A stretch of 64,000 nucleotides of DNA from Mactromeris polynyma (lineage: Eukaryota > Mollusca > Bivalvia > Venerida > Mactridae). The stretch spans positions 3,802,912-3,866,911 of the forward strand of contig JASFXZ010000014.1 of assembly GCA_032209605.1 (NCBI GenBank), given 5' to 3'. Below are positions 33,983-45,317 of the stretch, piece by piece. The translations under genes and the position numbers were made by a program. The notes beneath the pieces are model-generated. The model was not told the DNA's origin, searched no databases, and saw nothing but the letters and a program-made list of their open reading frames with translations. The stretch's first letter is position 1. Each line of letters begins with the position of its first letter.

Positions 33983-34540
33983 GCGCCAATTTGTTACTCG
34001 CAATTTGCAATCGGTTATGTATGTGTTTTACTTCCCGTTACTGTTCGGGTAAATCTGGGTTACGATGAATCTTCAAAGATCGACCAAGTGACAAGATTGA
34101 TTGGATGCAGGGATACACCGGTGTTAGCCTCGTCCCAATGAACCTACTTAGTTTATGGACGAACAAAGCAAATACGAGAGGCATGGTTATATTCTTCGTA
34201 ATACATTGTGAATTTTGAAGTGATTGATTTGTTTCATTAATTGTTTATTGACTAAATAGCTAAAAGGCAAACGTTTGTTGATTTAACCGATTACCTCGTA
34301 GGTGCACAGTTTTAAGTGGCCAGTGCTTGCAGCTTCGGCCGCGCGGATAAACACCATTATTGTGGACTTAAATCATGGAAATATTTAAGTTCTTCGTGAT
34401 TCCTTGGATCGGAGTCGCAGAGAGCATATTTGGAACTTTAGAAGTGGACATATACAAACATTGATACTGCGGCATTTGTATATGAACAAAAAAACGCTTT
34501 TTGCCCATGATTAGGGATGTGTAAATTATTGTTTCAAAAT

Positions 34541-34915
34541 ACAGTAAAACCTCAATAAAAAGACCACCTTTGAGACCCTTGAAAAACTGGTCTTGTTATT
34601 GAGGTGGTCATATTATTGAGGTTGAATGAAGAGCAAAGCAGTGAAAACGGATTTGAAAATGGTGTTTTTTTATTTTTTGAGTTGGTCTTATTATTGAGTC
34701 GGTCTTATTATTGAGGTGGTCTTATTATTGAGGTGGTCTAATTATTGAGTTTCTCTTATTATTGAGTTGGTCTTATTATTGAGGTGGTCTTATTATTGAG
34801 TTGGTCTTATTATTGAGTTGGTCTTATTATTTAGATGGTCTTATTATTGAGGTGGTCTTATTATTGAGGTGGTCTTATTATTGAGTTTTTTTTAAGTGAG
34901 GTTTTACTGTATAGT
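34541..34915. mobile_element. TIR element copy F, most complete
   Basis: TACAGTAAAACCTC at the left and its complement GAGGTTTTACTGTA at the right (14-bp TIR), possibly with a TA target duplication. Interior: CCACCTTTGAGACCCTTGAA, GAGCAAAGCAGTGAAAACGG, then about 12 units of the 17-bp GGTCTTATTATTGAGGT. No coding capacity. Confidence 0.85.
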
Positions 34916-36274
34916 ATAATGCTGTTAGATTTACCGCTAACATTAGTACTACTTTGCTATCAAAATAGAACCGTCAAGCTTACGGACAAACACGAACATT
35001 TCAATGCACCTATTTTGAATTTATATATCCATACGTTCGCGGTTAAGTGATCGTTTGCACGTAAATTAAATTGGATTCCTATTATACTACTTAGGAATAA
35101 ATAAATAAAGTCATTTTAATTTTGAGGGAGTTTTTGAATGCAATTGTTCGTGTTATGTAATCGATAGTACTGAAGGGAATTCTTTTAATTATATATCTGC
35201 AATCGACATTTATTTAATCGTTAAGTTTTATAAGTTCGTGCTTCTGCACTCGTTGTAATTGAACAGTGACAGAACTTTTCTATGGAGTCAAGCATTGGGT
35301 CGTGTAGTATAGGGGCCACGTATAGGACAGGGAGGACGACAATGTGGTCACTTGTAGCAGGTCGTCGTCGATAACAGGTGGTCACTAGAGAAGGCTTAAC
35401 ATAGGTTACAATGTGCCAGTAGATCTATTTTGTATGCCAGCCATTGACAATATTTGGACAAGCAAATCAAGTTAAAATGTTTATATGCGCCAGGTAAAAA
35501 TGTAATGGCCGTCTACACACCGCGCCATATGGTATTGGGTTCGTATTACCGGTCAGGCAAAACTTTCATAACAAACGTTTTGTTATTTTATCTTTGTATT
35601 GCCTTTGTCGTGTTTGGCTAACAATGTGTTTTATTTTTTAGAACCAATAATTTGGAATTTAATATTCAGACAACGCTCATTGCAATCCGTCCAATCAGCG
35701 GCCTCTATTTAAGTTGTCTATATCATACATACATCGGTTGATGAATGTTTTTTTACTTGCTCTGCCCGACGTATTGAGATAAAAGTCATTCGATTAGACT
35801 GATAACCTGACGCTATGATTCACCGCTCTGAACCATTCCGGCAGCGCGAATTATTTCAGACTAAATCATTCACCGACACAGCTTTCTTGGATACATATCA
35901 AGAATGACCTCCCTTGATTAGCGGCTTTGACATTTCCTCTTAATTAGATTGTCTCCCTTCCCATGTGAAAATGATTCCTGTCAAAAATGTTCAACAATCA
36001 ATAATCGATATTGGCACTATGCTAGCTAATTATTTTCGCAGTTGTATGTACTTTATGGATAGAAGTAAGACACTGTTATGTTTATCAACGCTATATTTAT
36101 TAATCAGACAAAGTCAACAGTAATTAATATATTTCTAAATGTCTAATTATTTAACGCCTTCGTTGATTAGAAAGTTTTAATATATTTGATATATAAAGGC
36201 AGATCCAATTATTGTGTATAAAAAACTCCAAAGACTACATTTTTTTCTGTATAAATAATCTTTATTTCGTTTCC
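34916..36274. other. No feature recognised
   Basis: AT-rich, no array, exon or element end recognised. Confidence 0.4.
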
Positions 36275-36588
36275 TTTTTGGCGCAGCCCCGTTCTGACAT
36301 GGCTTTGCTACTTGCATATCAGTGTTGTGTAAACCAATCATATCTTAACCACTAAAGCAACTTCTCTTCAACCGAACAACGTTTGTAACCTTGACGCAGA
36401 TTGGTTAACCTTTCGATTAGGGGTACGTTACTTTACCGAAATCCACAGAATTTCGGTGAATTTACCGAAATCCAGTTTGGATCTGGAGTGACCACCAATT
36501 GTAACATCTCGGCATATTTATGTTGCACAACTAATCTTTACAATCGAATTGCGTCGGCCATCTTTTTTCAAGATATTTCCTGTTAGTC
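36275..36588. repeat. Dispersed repeat, copy 2 of 2
   Basis: TTTTTGGCGCAGCCCCGTTC to TTTCAAGATATTTCCTG. Same family and orientation as 26380-26652, with about 40 extra bases (ATCATATCTTAACCACTAAA and a duplicated TTTACCGAAATCC). Confidence 0.8.
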
Positions 36589-37547
36589 TATAATATAGTG
36601 ATAAATGCCTTTGTATATCATCTCGACTAACTCTGCTAAGGTGTTCCTCTCTGATCTGATCAATGCTGCCCATGTTTTGTATTTTAGTGTTTAATTCTTG
36701 TTTCTAGAGCAATAGTTATATGATCAGATTAGCAATCTTAGTTCAGTTTTATAATGATAATTATTTGTGATATTGTTGTTTTTCTGCGTTGCCACAAACC
36801 AGGGTGTCCCGAAAAGGTGTTTCAGCTTTATCATATCTCTATCAAAATTTAATTCAAGAAGAAATGTATTATGTAGATGATATAAGTGTTTGTGACAAAC
36901 ATGACATGATTTCTTTCAACTTAATAATTTTCAGCAATTTATCGTTAAAAAATACTTCTTGTCCAGTAGCGTACCCATCTTGCAAAATCAGAGTTCCGAA
37001 TTAGGGCGATTCTTGTAACGAATGTTTAACTAATCGTTATCGATTATTGCACAAACTATTATGTTTTAATTCATAGCAAAGTGTGTATATTTTGACTTTA
37101 TACAACTATTTATAGCAATACATAACATTTCGTTTATCAAATTACTGCAGACAGTATATGTTAAATAAAAAGTGAACAACTTACCCGAGGACTTTTTACA
37201 TAGCGTGGTAATTTATTGATTGGTTTCAATGATAAACTTCTACTGTTTGCTTTAAGTAAAAGTCTACATACTTCAAGGCATCATTTTAACAACGTCGTTA
37301 TCTTTGTTTAACATATTTCTGGTTTCATCTCTTATAACTCCACTTTTAAATTTCTGCTGTGTCCTATGTTAGTTGTAAATAATGTATGTACAATGATGAT
37401 ATATAAATAACGTTTACTTCCCAGTCCAATTATTTTTTATTCATTTTTTCCTTGTTAGCTGTGAATTTTAAATGTTTCTATAGGAGTCATAGGCGATAAT
37501 TGGCACTCATTACTTCGTGAAAGCACTGCAAAAATAACAAGAAACAT

Positions 37548-38506
37548 ATGGTATCCTATTATATTTTATATTTTATTCACATAGAATTGAATGCAACGGA
37601 AGATGCGAAAGCAGGAAAATCTGTTAAAACGGAAACACTACCTGAATCATCAGAATCGGCTTCTGCGACAAAAGAAGAACAGCCTACAAAATATAAGCCA
37701 ACAAATATACCACGACTTAGTATTTTTTACGGCGAAGACAACAAAGGCGAAGTTAATTGGAAGACTTTTAAGTTTGAGGTCGAGTCACTTATTGCTGATG
37801 GATGTTACAGTAAGGAGTAAATGATGCTGGCTGTTAGGAAATCGGTGAAAGGATGTGCCAGTGATATACTTAGACGGATGGGCACTGGGGTAACACTTAA
37901 AGACATTGTGCGCAAATTTGAGAGTACATATGGCAACATAGAAACTCAAGAAAGTATACTTGAAAAATTGTATGCGTGTCAACAAAACAAAGGTGAATCT
38001 GTGACAAACTATGCATCTAGAATAGAGGAAATATTTTCACAAGCTGCAGCACTTGGAGGAATTAAGATTAGTGAGGAAATAATTTTGAAAAGGGTATTCT
38101 ACAAGGGTCTCAATACCGAACTTAAACAGTTGTCAGCATATAAGTGTGATATTGTAGTGGACTATGACAGATTTAAAGTGGAAGTTAGGAAAATAGAAAA
38201 CGAGATGTCGACCAAAGAGCAGAAGACTGTAGTATCCAGTGCTACATGCAAGGTAGCATATGCTAAGGACGATAAATCGGACATAAGTGAGATGAAAGAA
38301 CTACTTATGCAGCTGAATGTTAGAATTGAGAGGGTAGAAGAAAAAGGAACTGAGCCACAGCAAATTTATGGAAATTATAGAGGTCAACCAGGTGGGAGAG
38401 GCAATTATGCTAGAGGCAGTTGACCACATAGAGGACAATGAAGAGGCAGGGGATCGTACGAAACAAGCAGACCAGTAGCTTCAGATAACTTGAAGCTCAG
38501 AGCATG
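37548..38506 (+). pseudogene. PNMA-like gag of a Ty3/gypsy retroelement, broken
   Basis: One frame runs through with in-frame stops at 37818, 38421 and 38439. It encodes an acidic N-terminus, IPRLSIFYGEDNKGEVNW.TF, a helical capsid-like region (DILRRMGTGVTLKDI, KLYACQQNKGESVTNYASRI, RVFYKGLNTELKQL), a coiled stretch and a basic RG-rich tail (RGQPGGRGNYARG). This layout matches the PNMA/Ty3 gag family. Its zinc-knuckle region is interrupted at 38507 by another transposon and resumes at 42398. The element is decayed and its 5' LTR was not seen. Confidence 0.75.
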
Positions 38507-38509
38507 TTA
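38507..38509 (+). other. Target-site duplication TTA, left copy
   Basis: TTA immediately left of the transposon end TAGTCCAGTCGA; the same TTA lies at 42398-42400 right of TCGACTGGACTA. Counting one copy only, the gag reading frame is continuous across the site. Confidence 0.85.
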
Positions 38510-38815
38510 TAGTCCAGTCGATTTGTGAAACAAATGTTCAGATGGTGGTAAATGCATCAAACTTTGCAGAGTTTTACTTTAGGTCATAGCAAACATTTAT
38601 AGCTATGGATCCATTTCAGAAAATCAAAATGGCTGCTCTGGGCGGCCATTTTAAAATGGCCGCCAGAAAATTAATAAAAAAATCATAAAAATATTATTGA
38701 AAATAAATGGCTTTACCAATTTTTATAAAACTTGGTATATTTATCACTAATGACAAGGACTATCATCTGAGGACTTCATATATTGAAGTACTGGCGGCCA
38801 TCTTGAATGGTGGCC
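38510..38815 (+). repeat. Left terminal inverted repeat of the 3.89-kb transposon
   Basis: Aligns with the complement of 42075-42397 with small indels; about 300 bp, including the GCCATTTTAAAATGGCCGCC palindrome. Confidence 0.82.
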
Positions 38816-38909
38816 ATTTTGAAAACAAGAATTTCCAATATATCATTATTGGCTATTTTAATTATTTTGCTATTTGCATTTATACTAATGTTTTGATGCA
38901 ATTTACAAC

Positions 38910-40644
38910 TAGTTTTGCAAATCATGTGCATGACTGATTTGACCATTTGGTGTTATATCCAATATAAATAGCAACCATTTCGTTAACCTAGGCTTCAGCA
39001 TGTTAACAATAACAGCTCCATCCAAAATAATGGCATCTACATCAGGACTCTCAGATTCAGTTGCGCAAATTTTCTCTAGTGGCACCAACAAATCTGACTT
39101 GGAACCAAGTCTCAACTGACCAAACTGGGATAGGGAAGGTGGGTATGCTTAGTTCTCATGACGAAAAAACTCATCAAGGTCACTATCACGAACCTGGCAA
39201 GACACATATACTTGGAAAATAATGAGCAATTCTGCTTTAGGGAGCTAATTTGTCGTTTTTCCTTTGAATCACTTCTCAATTCATGACGATTGAAGTGGTG
39301 TAATTTGTTCTGTTTGATTGGATCGGAAAATGGTTTTGTCCTCTTGTCAAGACGTTCCCTCACGTACTCATGATACTTATCATTCCCTATCTGTTCGATA
39401 TTTCTGACTGTGTTTACAACTTTTAGATCTGCTATGTCACGTGTGTCTAAGACTAAAAGATCTTCTGATTCCTCCAAAAATGGGTTCCCCATTTCCTCTA
39501 GCGTATCTGTCAATGTTCTGACTTGTGTCACAAAGTCCTTCTGCTTACTTTCAACCTGTTCATGGTGTCTAACATCTGGCCCTTTACTTTGTTCATGCTT
39601 AATCAGTTATTGTGATAACTCAAATTCATTGACCGCACGAGCCATTTCTGGGCCACACACCATCCAGCGAAGAAGTTGAGAAGCATTCTCTGTAAGTCCA
39701 ATAACTCCACCTTCACCATTTACTAGCTTGTTGTTTTGCTCGTGGGCATGATCAATAGCTATAGCAGAGAATGCGTTGCGAGTTTTGTGAACAACAAAAA
39801 TGACCCCTCTCAAATTATGTAGCAATACTTGGTGCTATTCTGTCCAATGCCATCATATCCCGAACATAACTAGGAAGCCATCGAGCGTAATTAGGGTGAT
39901 CTAAAGCGAAAAACCAAGGTATCAGCATAGTAAGAGAGTCTTTGTACAGGTTGAAATTCCCTTCCCGGAGAGATCGAACAAATATAAGAATGATCAGTTC
40001 AAGCTTCAATGTAAGTGACCAGAAATGAAACAAAGGGCTCTCAATTTCTCTCATTTTCTTCCACTCCTCGAAGCTGATAGTGTTTTCCTCTGGATCATCA
40101 ACTGTACCTAAAAATAGTCTGTAGGCTTTATGAATTAGAATATGTAATGAACAAGCAGTCACTTGATGGGCATGTCGGGTTCGGGTCACGTGTGATGCCT
40201 TCATGAATGATTCTGCTGTACCAGCAGATGCAACGTTTGACTGGCTCAAAGCATTCACCCATCCACTATTTTGTAGCCAATCTCCAATCGTTCTCAAAGC
40301 AGCAATCTCAATATGAAGGCCACCGAACATGACTACAATATGATCTTGCAGGCCAATTCCATTGAATGTTTTTAGCAAGGGCATAAAGAGGCTGATCACA
40401 TGCCATGACCGGTATTGTCCTGGGTTCAAGAAAGACACACACTCTTTAATAACTGTCATCGAGTGGCGAATCATTGCAGTGGATTTTGCTTCCTCTTGAA
40501 ACAATGGTAATACTGAACTAATGTCTAAAGGTGCTATTTCAACTTCCTGAGTCTGAGAGAGATTTGCATGGAATGCAGACCATGTCATGTTCTTGGTGTC
40601 TGTGTCGTCATCTTCAATCTCCTGACGTACATGATTAAGCCACC
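38910..40644 (-). pseudogene. N-terminal two-thirds of transposon-borne protein, frameshifted, minus strand
   Basis: Consecutive blocks 40644-39815, 39825-39607, 39531-39112 and 39115-38910 lie in different frames. Conserved-looking phrases are MFGGLHIEIAALRTIGDWLQ, GTAESFMKASHVTRTRHAHQ, PWFFALDHPNYARWLPSYVR, NAFSAIAIDHAHEQNNKLV, GLTENASQLLRWMVCGPEMA, LEEMGNPFLEESEDLLVLDT and DVDAIILDGAVIVNML. From memory these occur in this order in a large family of uncharacterised invertebrate proteins, which then continue with the part found here on the plus strand. The right border at 40644 looks like a splice acceptor (TTTTCTGATTTACAG). Confidence 0.65.
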
Positions 40645-40729
40645 TGTAAATCAGAAAATGAATTACATGCATACATGTATTTGTAATCCTTCGATGGTTT
40701 CCTCATGTGTCATTGATAATTACTTGAAG

Positions 40730-41843
40730 TCATGCAGTCGGCCAGATGTTATATGGGATGAATACCGTCAGGACAGCTTGAAGGCATCAACTCGTGGTAA
40801 GCGTGGAAAAGGTATCCGAAGACGAGTGCAGGCAGATTCTACCATTCCTGGAAATTGGGAGTCCTTTCTAAGAATTGACGATAACAAGACATAGTTGTTT
40901 GCCTATCTAGCGGAACAGCTATTGACGCTTACCCCAAGTGATCAGAATACAGTAGTTTCAACCATGGGAAGGGAATTAGTATGCAACAAACCAAATAAGA
41001 ATAACAGTGAACTATCGCCATGTAACCATGAAGAGGCGGACACCCGAATTGTGTTACATGCTGCAGATGCGGTGAACAATGGAATGCGGAAAATTATGAT
41101 CAGAACCGTTGACACCGACGTTATTGTAATTGCAGTATCAGCAGTGCTCAAACTGAACATTACATGCCTATGGTGGCATTTGGAATTGGAAAAATCTTTA
41201 GGTACATCCCTGTCCATGAAATCGCTCTGCATATGGGGCCATCCAAGTCCCATACACTACTGTTCTTCCACGCATTTAGTGGTTGTGACCAAGTTTCATC
41301 GTTTTCGAATCGTGGAAAGAAAACTGCATGGGAAACATGGTCAACCTTCGATGCAGTGACTGAAGATTTCAAAGTATTGAGTGATAAACCTAATGAAGAT
41401 TGCATTAATGAATCTGCAGGAAACATTGAGCGTTTTGTTGTCTTAATGTATGACAGGAGCAGCGAGTGCTTGGGTGTAGATGCAGCAAGAAAAGATATAT
41501 TCACGAGAAAAGGACGATCTATTGCAAATATTCCACCAAGCTCTGCCGCATTACAGCAACACATAGAGCTGCTTACCAAGCAGGATTTTGTTGGGGACAA
41601 GCTCTTGTAAAACTCCAAGAAACACCATCACCTACCAGCTGGGGTTTGACGCGGAACGAAGGGGGGGGGGGGTCTATGGGAACCATTCTGGACATCGCTG
41701 CAGCAAGATTCAGATTCCTGCGCTGAACTGATAAAATGTGGATGTAAAAGTGAAAACGGTTGCCGAGGACGATGCAAATGTATAAAGGCAGCATTAAGTT
41801 GTACTGCTCTGTGTAAATGTGGAGGACAATGTGATAGGGAATA
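40730..41843 (+). pseudogene. C-terminal third of the same transposon-borne protein (HEEADTR / DTDV nuclease-like), plus strand
   Basis: Reads DVIWDEYRQDSLKAS, RGKRGKGIRRRVQ, GNWESFLRIDDNKT, then a TAG at 40892. The same frame continues with LSPCNHEEADTRIVLHAADA and IRTVDTDVIVIAVS. After a frameshift near 41180 it reads GKIFRYIPVHEIALHMGP, HAFSGCDQVSSFSNRGKKTA and ERFVVLMYD, then shifts again to QAGFCWGQALVKLQ. It ends in a Cys-rich tail (41725-41843: CGCKSENGCRGRCKC, CTALCKCGGQC). Conserved acidic residues in EEADTR and DTDV are reminiscent of PIN/XPG-type nucleases (inference). It faces away from its own N-terminal part. Confidence 0.65.
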
Positions 41844-42074
41844 ATAGACAGTGACCGCTATTGTGTGATTTGACAATTATTGTGTGATATTTATAACGTC
41901 AATTGAGAACATTTAAGCAGATGATTTCCTTATGACATTACTTGTATGATATGCTACTCATTATGTCTGCAATGGAGGTTTTTTGAAAGTTTTTTTCAGA
42001 TAAACAATATCAACCAAACGATTTATTTTCATCGAATTTTGAATTTGGAGCTCGACCTATTTTGGCTTAAAAGT

Positions 42075-42397
42075 TTCAAGATGGCCGCCATTCAATATGA
42101 GTAACATTTTCATAAATTTTGTTCAACATGGCAATTGGTATAAGCATTGTCACTCTATTTACCAGGTTTCATGTCAATAGCTTAACTAATATAATTTTCA
42201 TGAATTTTTTAAGTATTTTATAGAAATCCAACGTCCGCCATTTTAAAAATGGCCACCGCTCCCGCCAATTTCGACTTTCAGAGTGGGTACATAGCTGAAA
42301 ATGTTTTCCATGACCTATACTACTATTATGCAAAAGTTCATGCTTTTACCACAATCTGAGCAATTTTGCTTAAAATCTGCACACATCGACTGGACTA
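42075..42397 (-). repeat. Right terminal inverted repeat of the 3.89-kb transposon
   Basis: Complement matches 38510-38815; it ends TCGACTGGACTA at 42397 and is followed by the TTA duplication. Confidence 0.82.
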
Positions 42398-42518
42398 TTA
42401 CAACTGTGGAAACACCAGCCACCTTGTACGTGAATGTCCCAACCCTTCTAGATATACATGCTTCAAGTGTGGAGAGGTCGGACACAAGGCAAATCAGTGC
42501 ACGTCTTTAAAAGAGTAG
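42398..42518 (+). pseudogene. Zinc-knuckle end of the gag
   Basis: In the gag frame this segment encodes the rest of a first CCHC knuckle and a complete second one (CFKCGEVGHKANQC), then a TAG at 42516. The first Cys codon of knuckle 1 lies on the far side of the transposon at 38505-38506 plus one base of the duplicated TTA. Confidence 0.75.
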
Positions 42519-43333
42519 GTGCCTTTGTTGCAGGACCTAACACCGGCACTTGTGAATTTAAACATGGTCCAAAATTAGTGGGAGAATCTAACGAAATTTT
42601 AATTAACATTTGTGACATAGAAGCAATATGTGTCGTATACATGGATGATTTGATTGTATTGTCTGACAGTTTCCATCAACATCTAGAACGTTTGGACCTG
42701 ATATTGACTAGACTGAAAGAGTGCAAAATGAAACTAGCAGCTGAAAAGTGTTTTTTTATCCAAAAAAGAGTACACTTCTTAGGACATGTAGTGAGTGAAC
42801 AAGGGGAAGAAACTGACCCAGCCAAAATTGAGAAAATAAAGAACTGGCCTACACCTTCCAATGCTGACGAATTGAGATCATTTGTTGCGTTTGCAGGGTA
42901 TTATAGAAGATTTATCAAAGATTTCTCCAAAATTACAAAACCACTTACTAGTCTCCTACCATCAACTTCAACCAAGAACAAGAAAACTTCGGTAAAACCC
43001 ACAACTGATATTCGTGCACCTCTGGTGAACATTGTTACAACATACCCGCTTGAAATGGTATGCATGGATTACTTATCATTAGAAGCAGCAAGAGGAGGTA
43101 TTCAGAACATCTTGGTGATTACAGATCACTTCACGAAATACTATCTTGCAGTGCCAACAAAAAATCAAACGGCTAAGACTACAGCTGATGCATTCTATGA
43201 GAACTTCTGTTCCGAAATCATCAAAGAATTATGCAAGATTACCAACATAAAAAAGACAAAAACAACAATTTATCACCCAAGTGGGACTGGAGCTACTGAG
43301 AGGTTTAACAGAACTTTACTTTCTATGTTGTGA
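42519..43333 (+). pseudogene. Truncated Ty3/gypsy pol: RT palm/thumb fragment joined to integrase core
   Basis: The RT active-site phrase VVYMDDLIVLSD is followed by HFLGHVVSEQG, WPTPSNADELRSFVAFAGYY, RRFIKDFSKITKPLTSLL. Protease, most RT fingers and RNase H are missing. Directly after comes integrase core sequence (MVCMDYLSLEAARGG, NILVITDHFTKYYLAVPTK, YHPSGTGATERFNRTL). A second deletion inside the integrase removes the middle catalytic Asp segment. TGA at 43331. Non-functional. Confidence 0.85.
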
Positions 43334-44011
43334 ACTCTTAACCCGGATCAGAAAAAAGACTGGAAAAAGTATGTTCCACATTTAGTGTATGCATACAATT
43401 GCACCAAAAATGAGACTACAAAGATATCACCTTTTGAATTGATGTTTGGAAGAAAGCCGAGACTTCCAATTGATTCACTGTTTGAAAGACCACCTGAGGA
43501 GGTAACAGATAAAACAACATTTGAGTACATTGAAGATTTGAAGAAAAGGATGAAATCAACTCAAGAGATAGTAAGAGAAGTCACAAATAAGGCCAAAGAG
43601 AAGCAGAAACTGAATTATGACAAGAAAGCTAAGGCAGCACAGTTAGGAGTTGGTGATCAAGTTTTAGTGAAAATACTGAAGTTTGAAGGAAAGCACAAAA
43701 TTGCAGACAAGTTTGAACCTGATGTGTACAGGGTAGTTAGTCAACCCATGGAAAACATCCCAGTGTATGAGGTGAAATCAGAAGAAGGTAGAGTCAGAAA
43801 ACTGCACCGAAATCATCTGTATCCACTCAGATTTGTCAATGATAAATCAGGTGATGTAGAAGTGGACACAGACACTCATATTGAGAAAGGAAGAGTTGCA
43901 AAGGGTGACGTCACTGAAGAAGGGGCAGATGAAGATTATGTTAAACAAGCATATCGATATGGGGACGGTCATATGTCTGCAAGTAGAGACACTAATGTCA
44001 GTATACTTTGA
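43334..44011 (+). pseudogene. Integrase C-terminal region of the same element
   Basis: Same frame after the TGA: KKYVPHLVYAYN, SPFELMFGRKPRLPIDSLFE, a Lys/Glu-rich helix, then a GPY/F-like SH3 fold (LGVGDQVLVKI, FEPDVYRVVSQP, KLHRNHLYPLRF). Ends at a TGA at 44009-44011. Confidence 0.8.
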
Positions 44012-45150
44012 ATATATTGATTAATTCAGGAGTTTTAGACTCTTTGGACTGTGTAATGACAACCAGACTCATTGAGGCAGTGATGAAATCATAATAGTTG
44101 AATATTCTGTAGAGGGAATGAGTGTATGATTATGTGTTGTATGGTATGAATTATGACATGAAGTATATAAGTTATTCATAGAGAGGGAGTTCGATATTGT
44201 TACATACTGTATAGAATATATCGCTTTATTATTGTATGATGTAATGTTTTTGTTGTTTGTAATTTACATTGCAGTGACACAATGTTTGCGGAGAGGGGAG
44301 AGAACCGTGGATTTTATTGTAATATGTTTCACTTGTATTTGTTTCAGGGTAGAAAAGCAATTGTGAACTGTTGCCTTTATATTGTATATTTAAGCTTATC
44401 TTTGTTTCAGGATGGAGAAGCAAAATTTAGTATAGGTCACTTAGAAATACGGATTCATTGTACATACTACATATGTTAAGAGATTGAAGTTCAGCTTCTT
44501 TGGACCTTTAGAAAAAGTTTTGTGGTTCATGTATTTAGAGTTAAATGACGGGACGTCATTCAACAGAGAAGAGAAGTGTGTGGCAGGGTTCACTTTTAGT
44601 GGATTTTAACCTTAAGTCCCGGTGTTTTATAGTACGATATGTACGGGTTTTTCTACCTGGTGATAGCACGGACGCCGCTTGGGGGCTCCACTTCTCATGT
44701 ATATAAGGTGCTGCTGTCGTGGCATTTTGGCGGCTATCAGTAAATGTTGTTGTTTCATTGTTTCTAACATTGCAGCATGCAATAGGCACCATTAATGACG
44801 GAAGTGTGTGTTTGTGTGGACAGGAAATGTTTAAATAAGTAATTGTACCTGTTGAGGTTGTAGGGACCTCATCCCTATGTAAGTATGACCTTGGTTATTT
44901 TGTAAGACTTCATGTAAATTTTTATGTATATGAAATGTACTTTTATGTACTACTTGTAAATTTGTGCTGATGCATTTATCTTTATAATCATTATCTGTCC
45001 GCTGTGTATACTATACCAGTACTGTCATGCATGGTTGTGAAGGAACCCGTGGCAAGCAAGGGGAATGTACTCCTGTCTCCAAAGAAATATATTATATGAT
45101 GAACCCACATTAGTGTTGTTTTTACTGAGGAGTCAACCTCACAAAGTAGC
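44012..45150 (+). other. 3' non-coding part of the retroelement, probable LTR
   Basis: Purine-rich runs (GAGAGGGAG near 44180, GCGGAGAGGGGAGAG near 44288) and a TATATAAGG promoter-like box at 44700-44708 fit a 3' LTR. Without a second copy upstream of gag, the borders cannot be set. Confidence 0.35.
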
Positions 45151-45317
45151 ACTATAACAATGTGGATTCTTTTAATCAATAGTTCAAAACAGCTCAGATC
45201 GGCTGACCGACCCATGTGTACACATTAATATGGAACAAAACAAAACAGAAGAAACATCCTATTTATAATAGTGGAGGAGTAGATCTAGATCTAATGACGG
45301 TTCGACTAGGTACATAG

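Larger units (their letters stand above)
38510..42397. mobile_element. 3.89-kb DNA transposon with long TIRs inserted in gag
   Basis: Ends TAGTCCAGTCGA... and ...TCGACTGGACTA, with 3-bp TTA duplications. Imperfect inverted repeats extend about 300 bp inward: GGTGGTAAATGCAT, TAGGTCATAGCAAACATTTA, CCATTTTAAAATGG and GGCGGCCATCTTGAA (38793) pair with the mirror segments at 42075-42397. It holds a gene in two oppositely oriented parts (about 40640-38910 minus, 40730-41843 plus), both degraded. The combination of 3-bp duplication and a nuclease-like C-terminal part suggests an Academ-type element, but this is tentative. It is younger than the retroelement it disrupts. Confidence 0.85.

Noticed and set aside
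33266..34010. Minus-strand frames of about 240 codons rich in LQQSHT
   Set aside because: By-product of the 12/14-bp array, which lacks stops in two frames.
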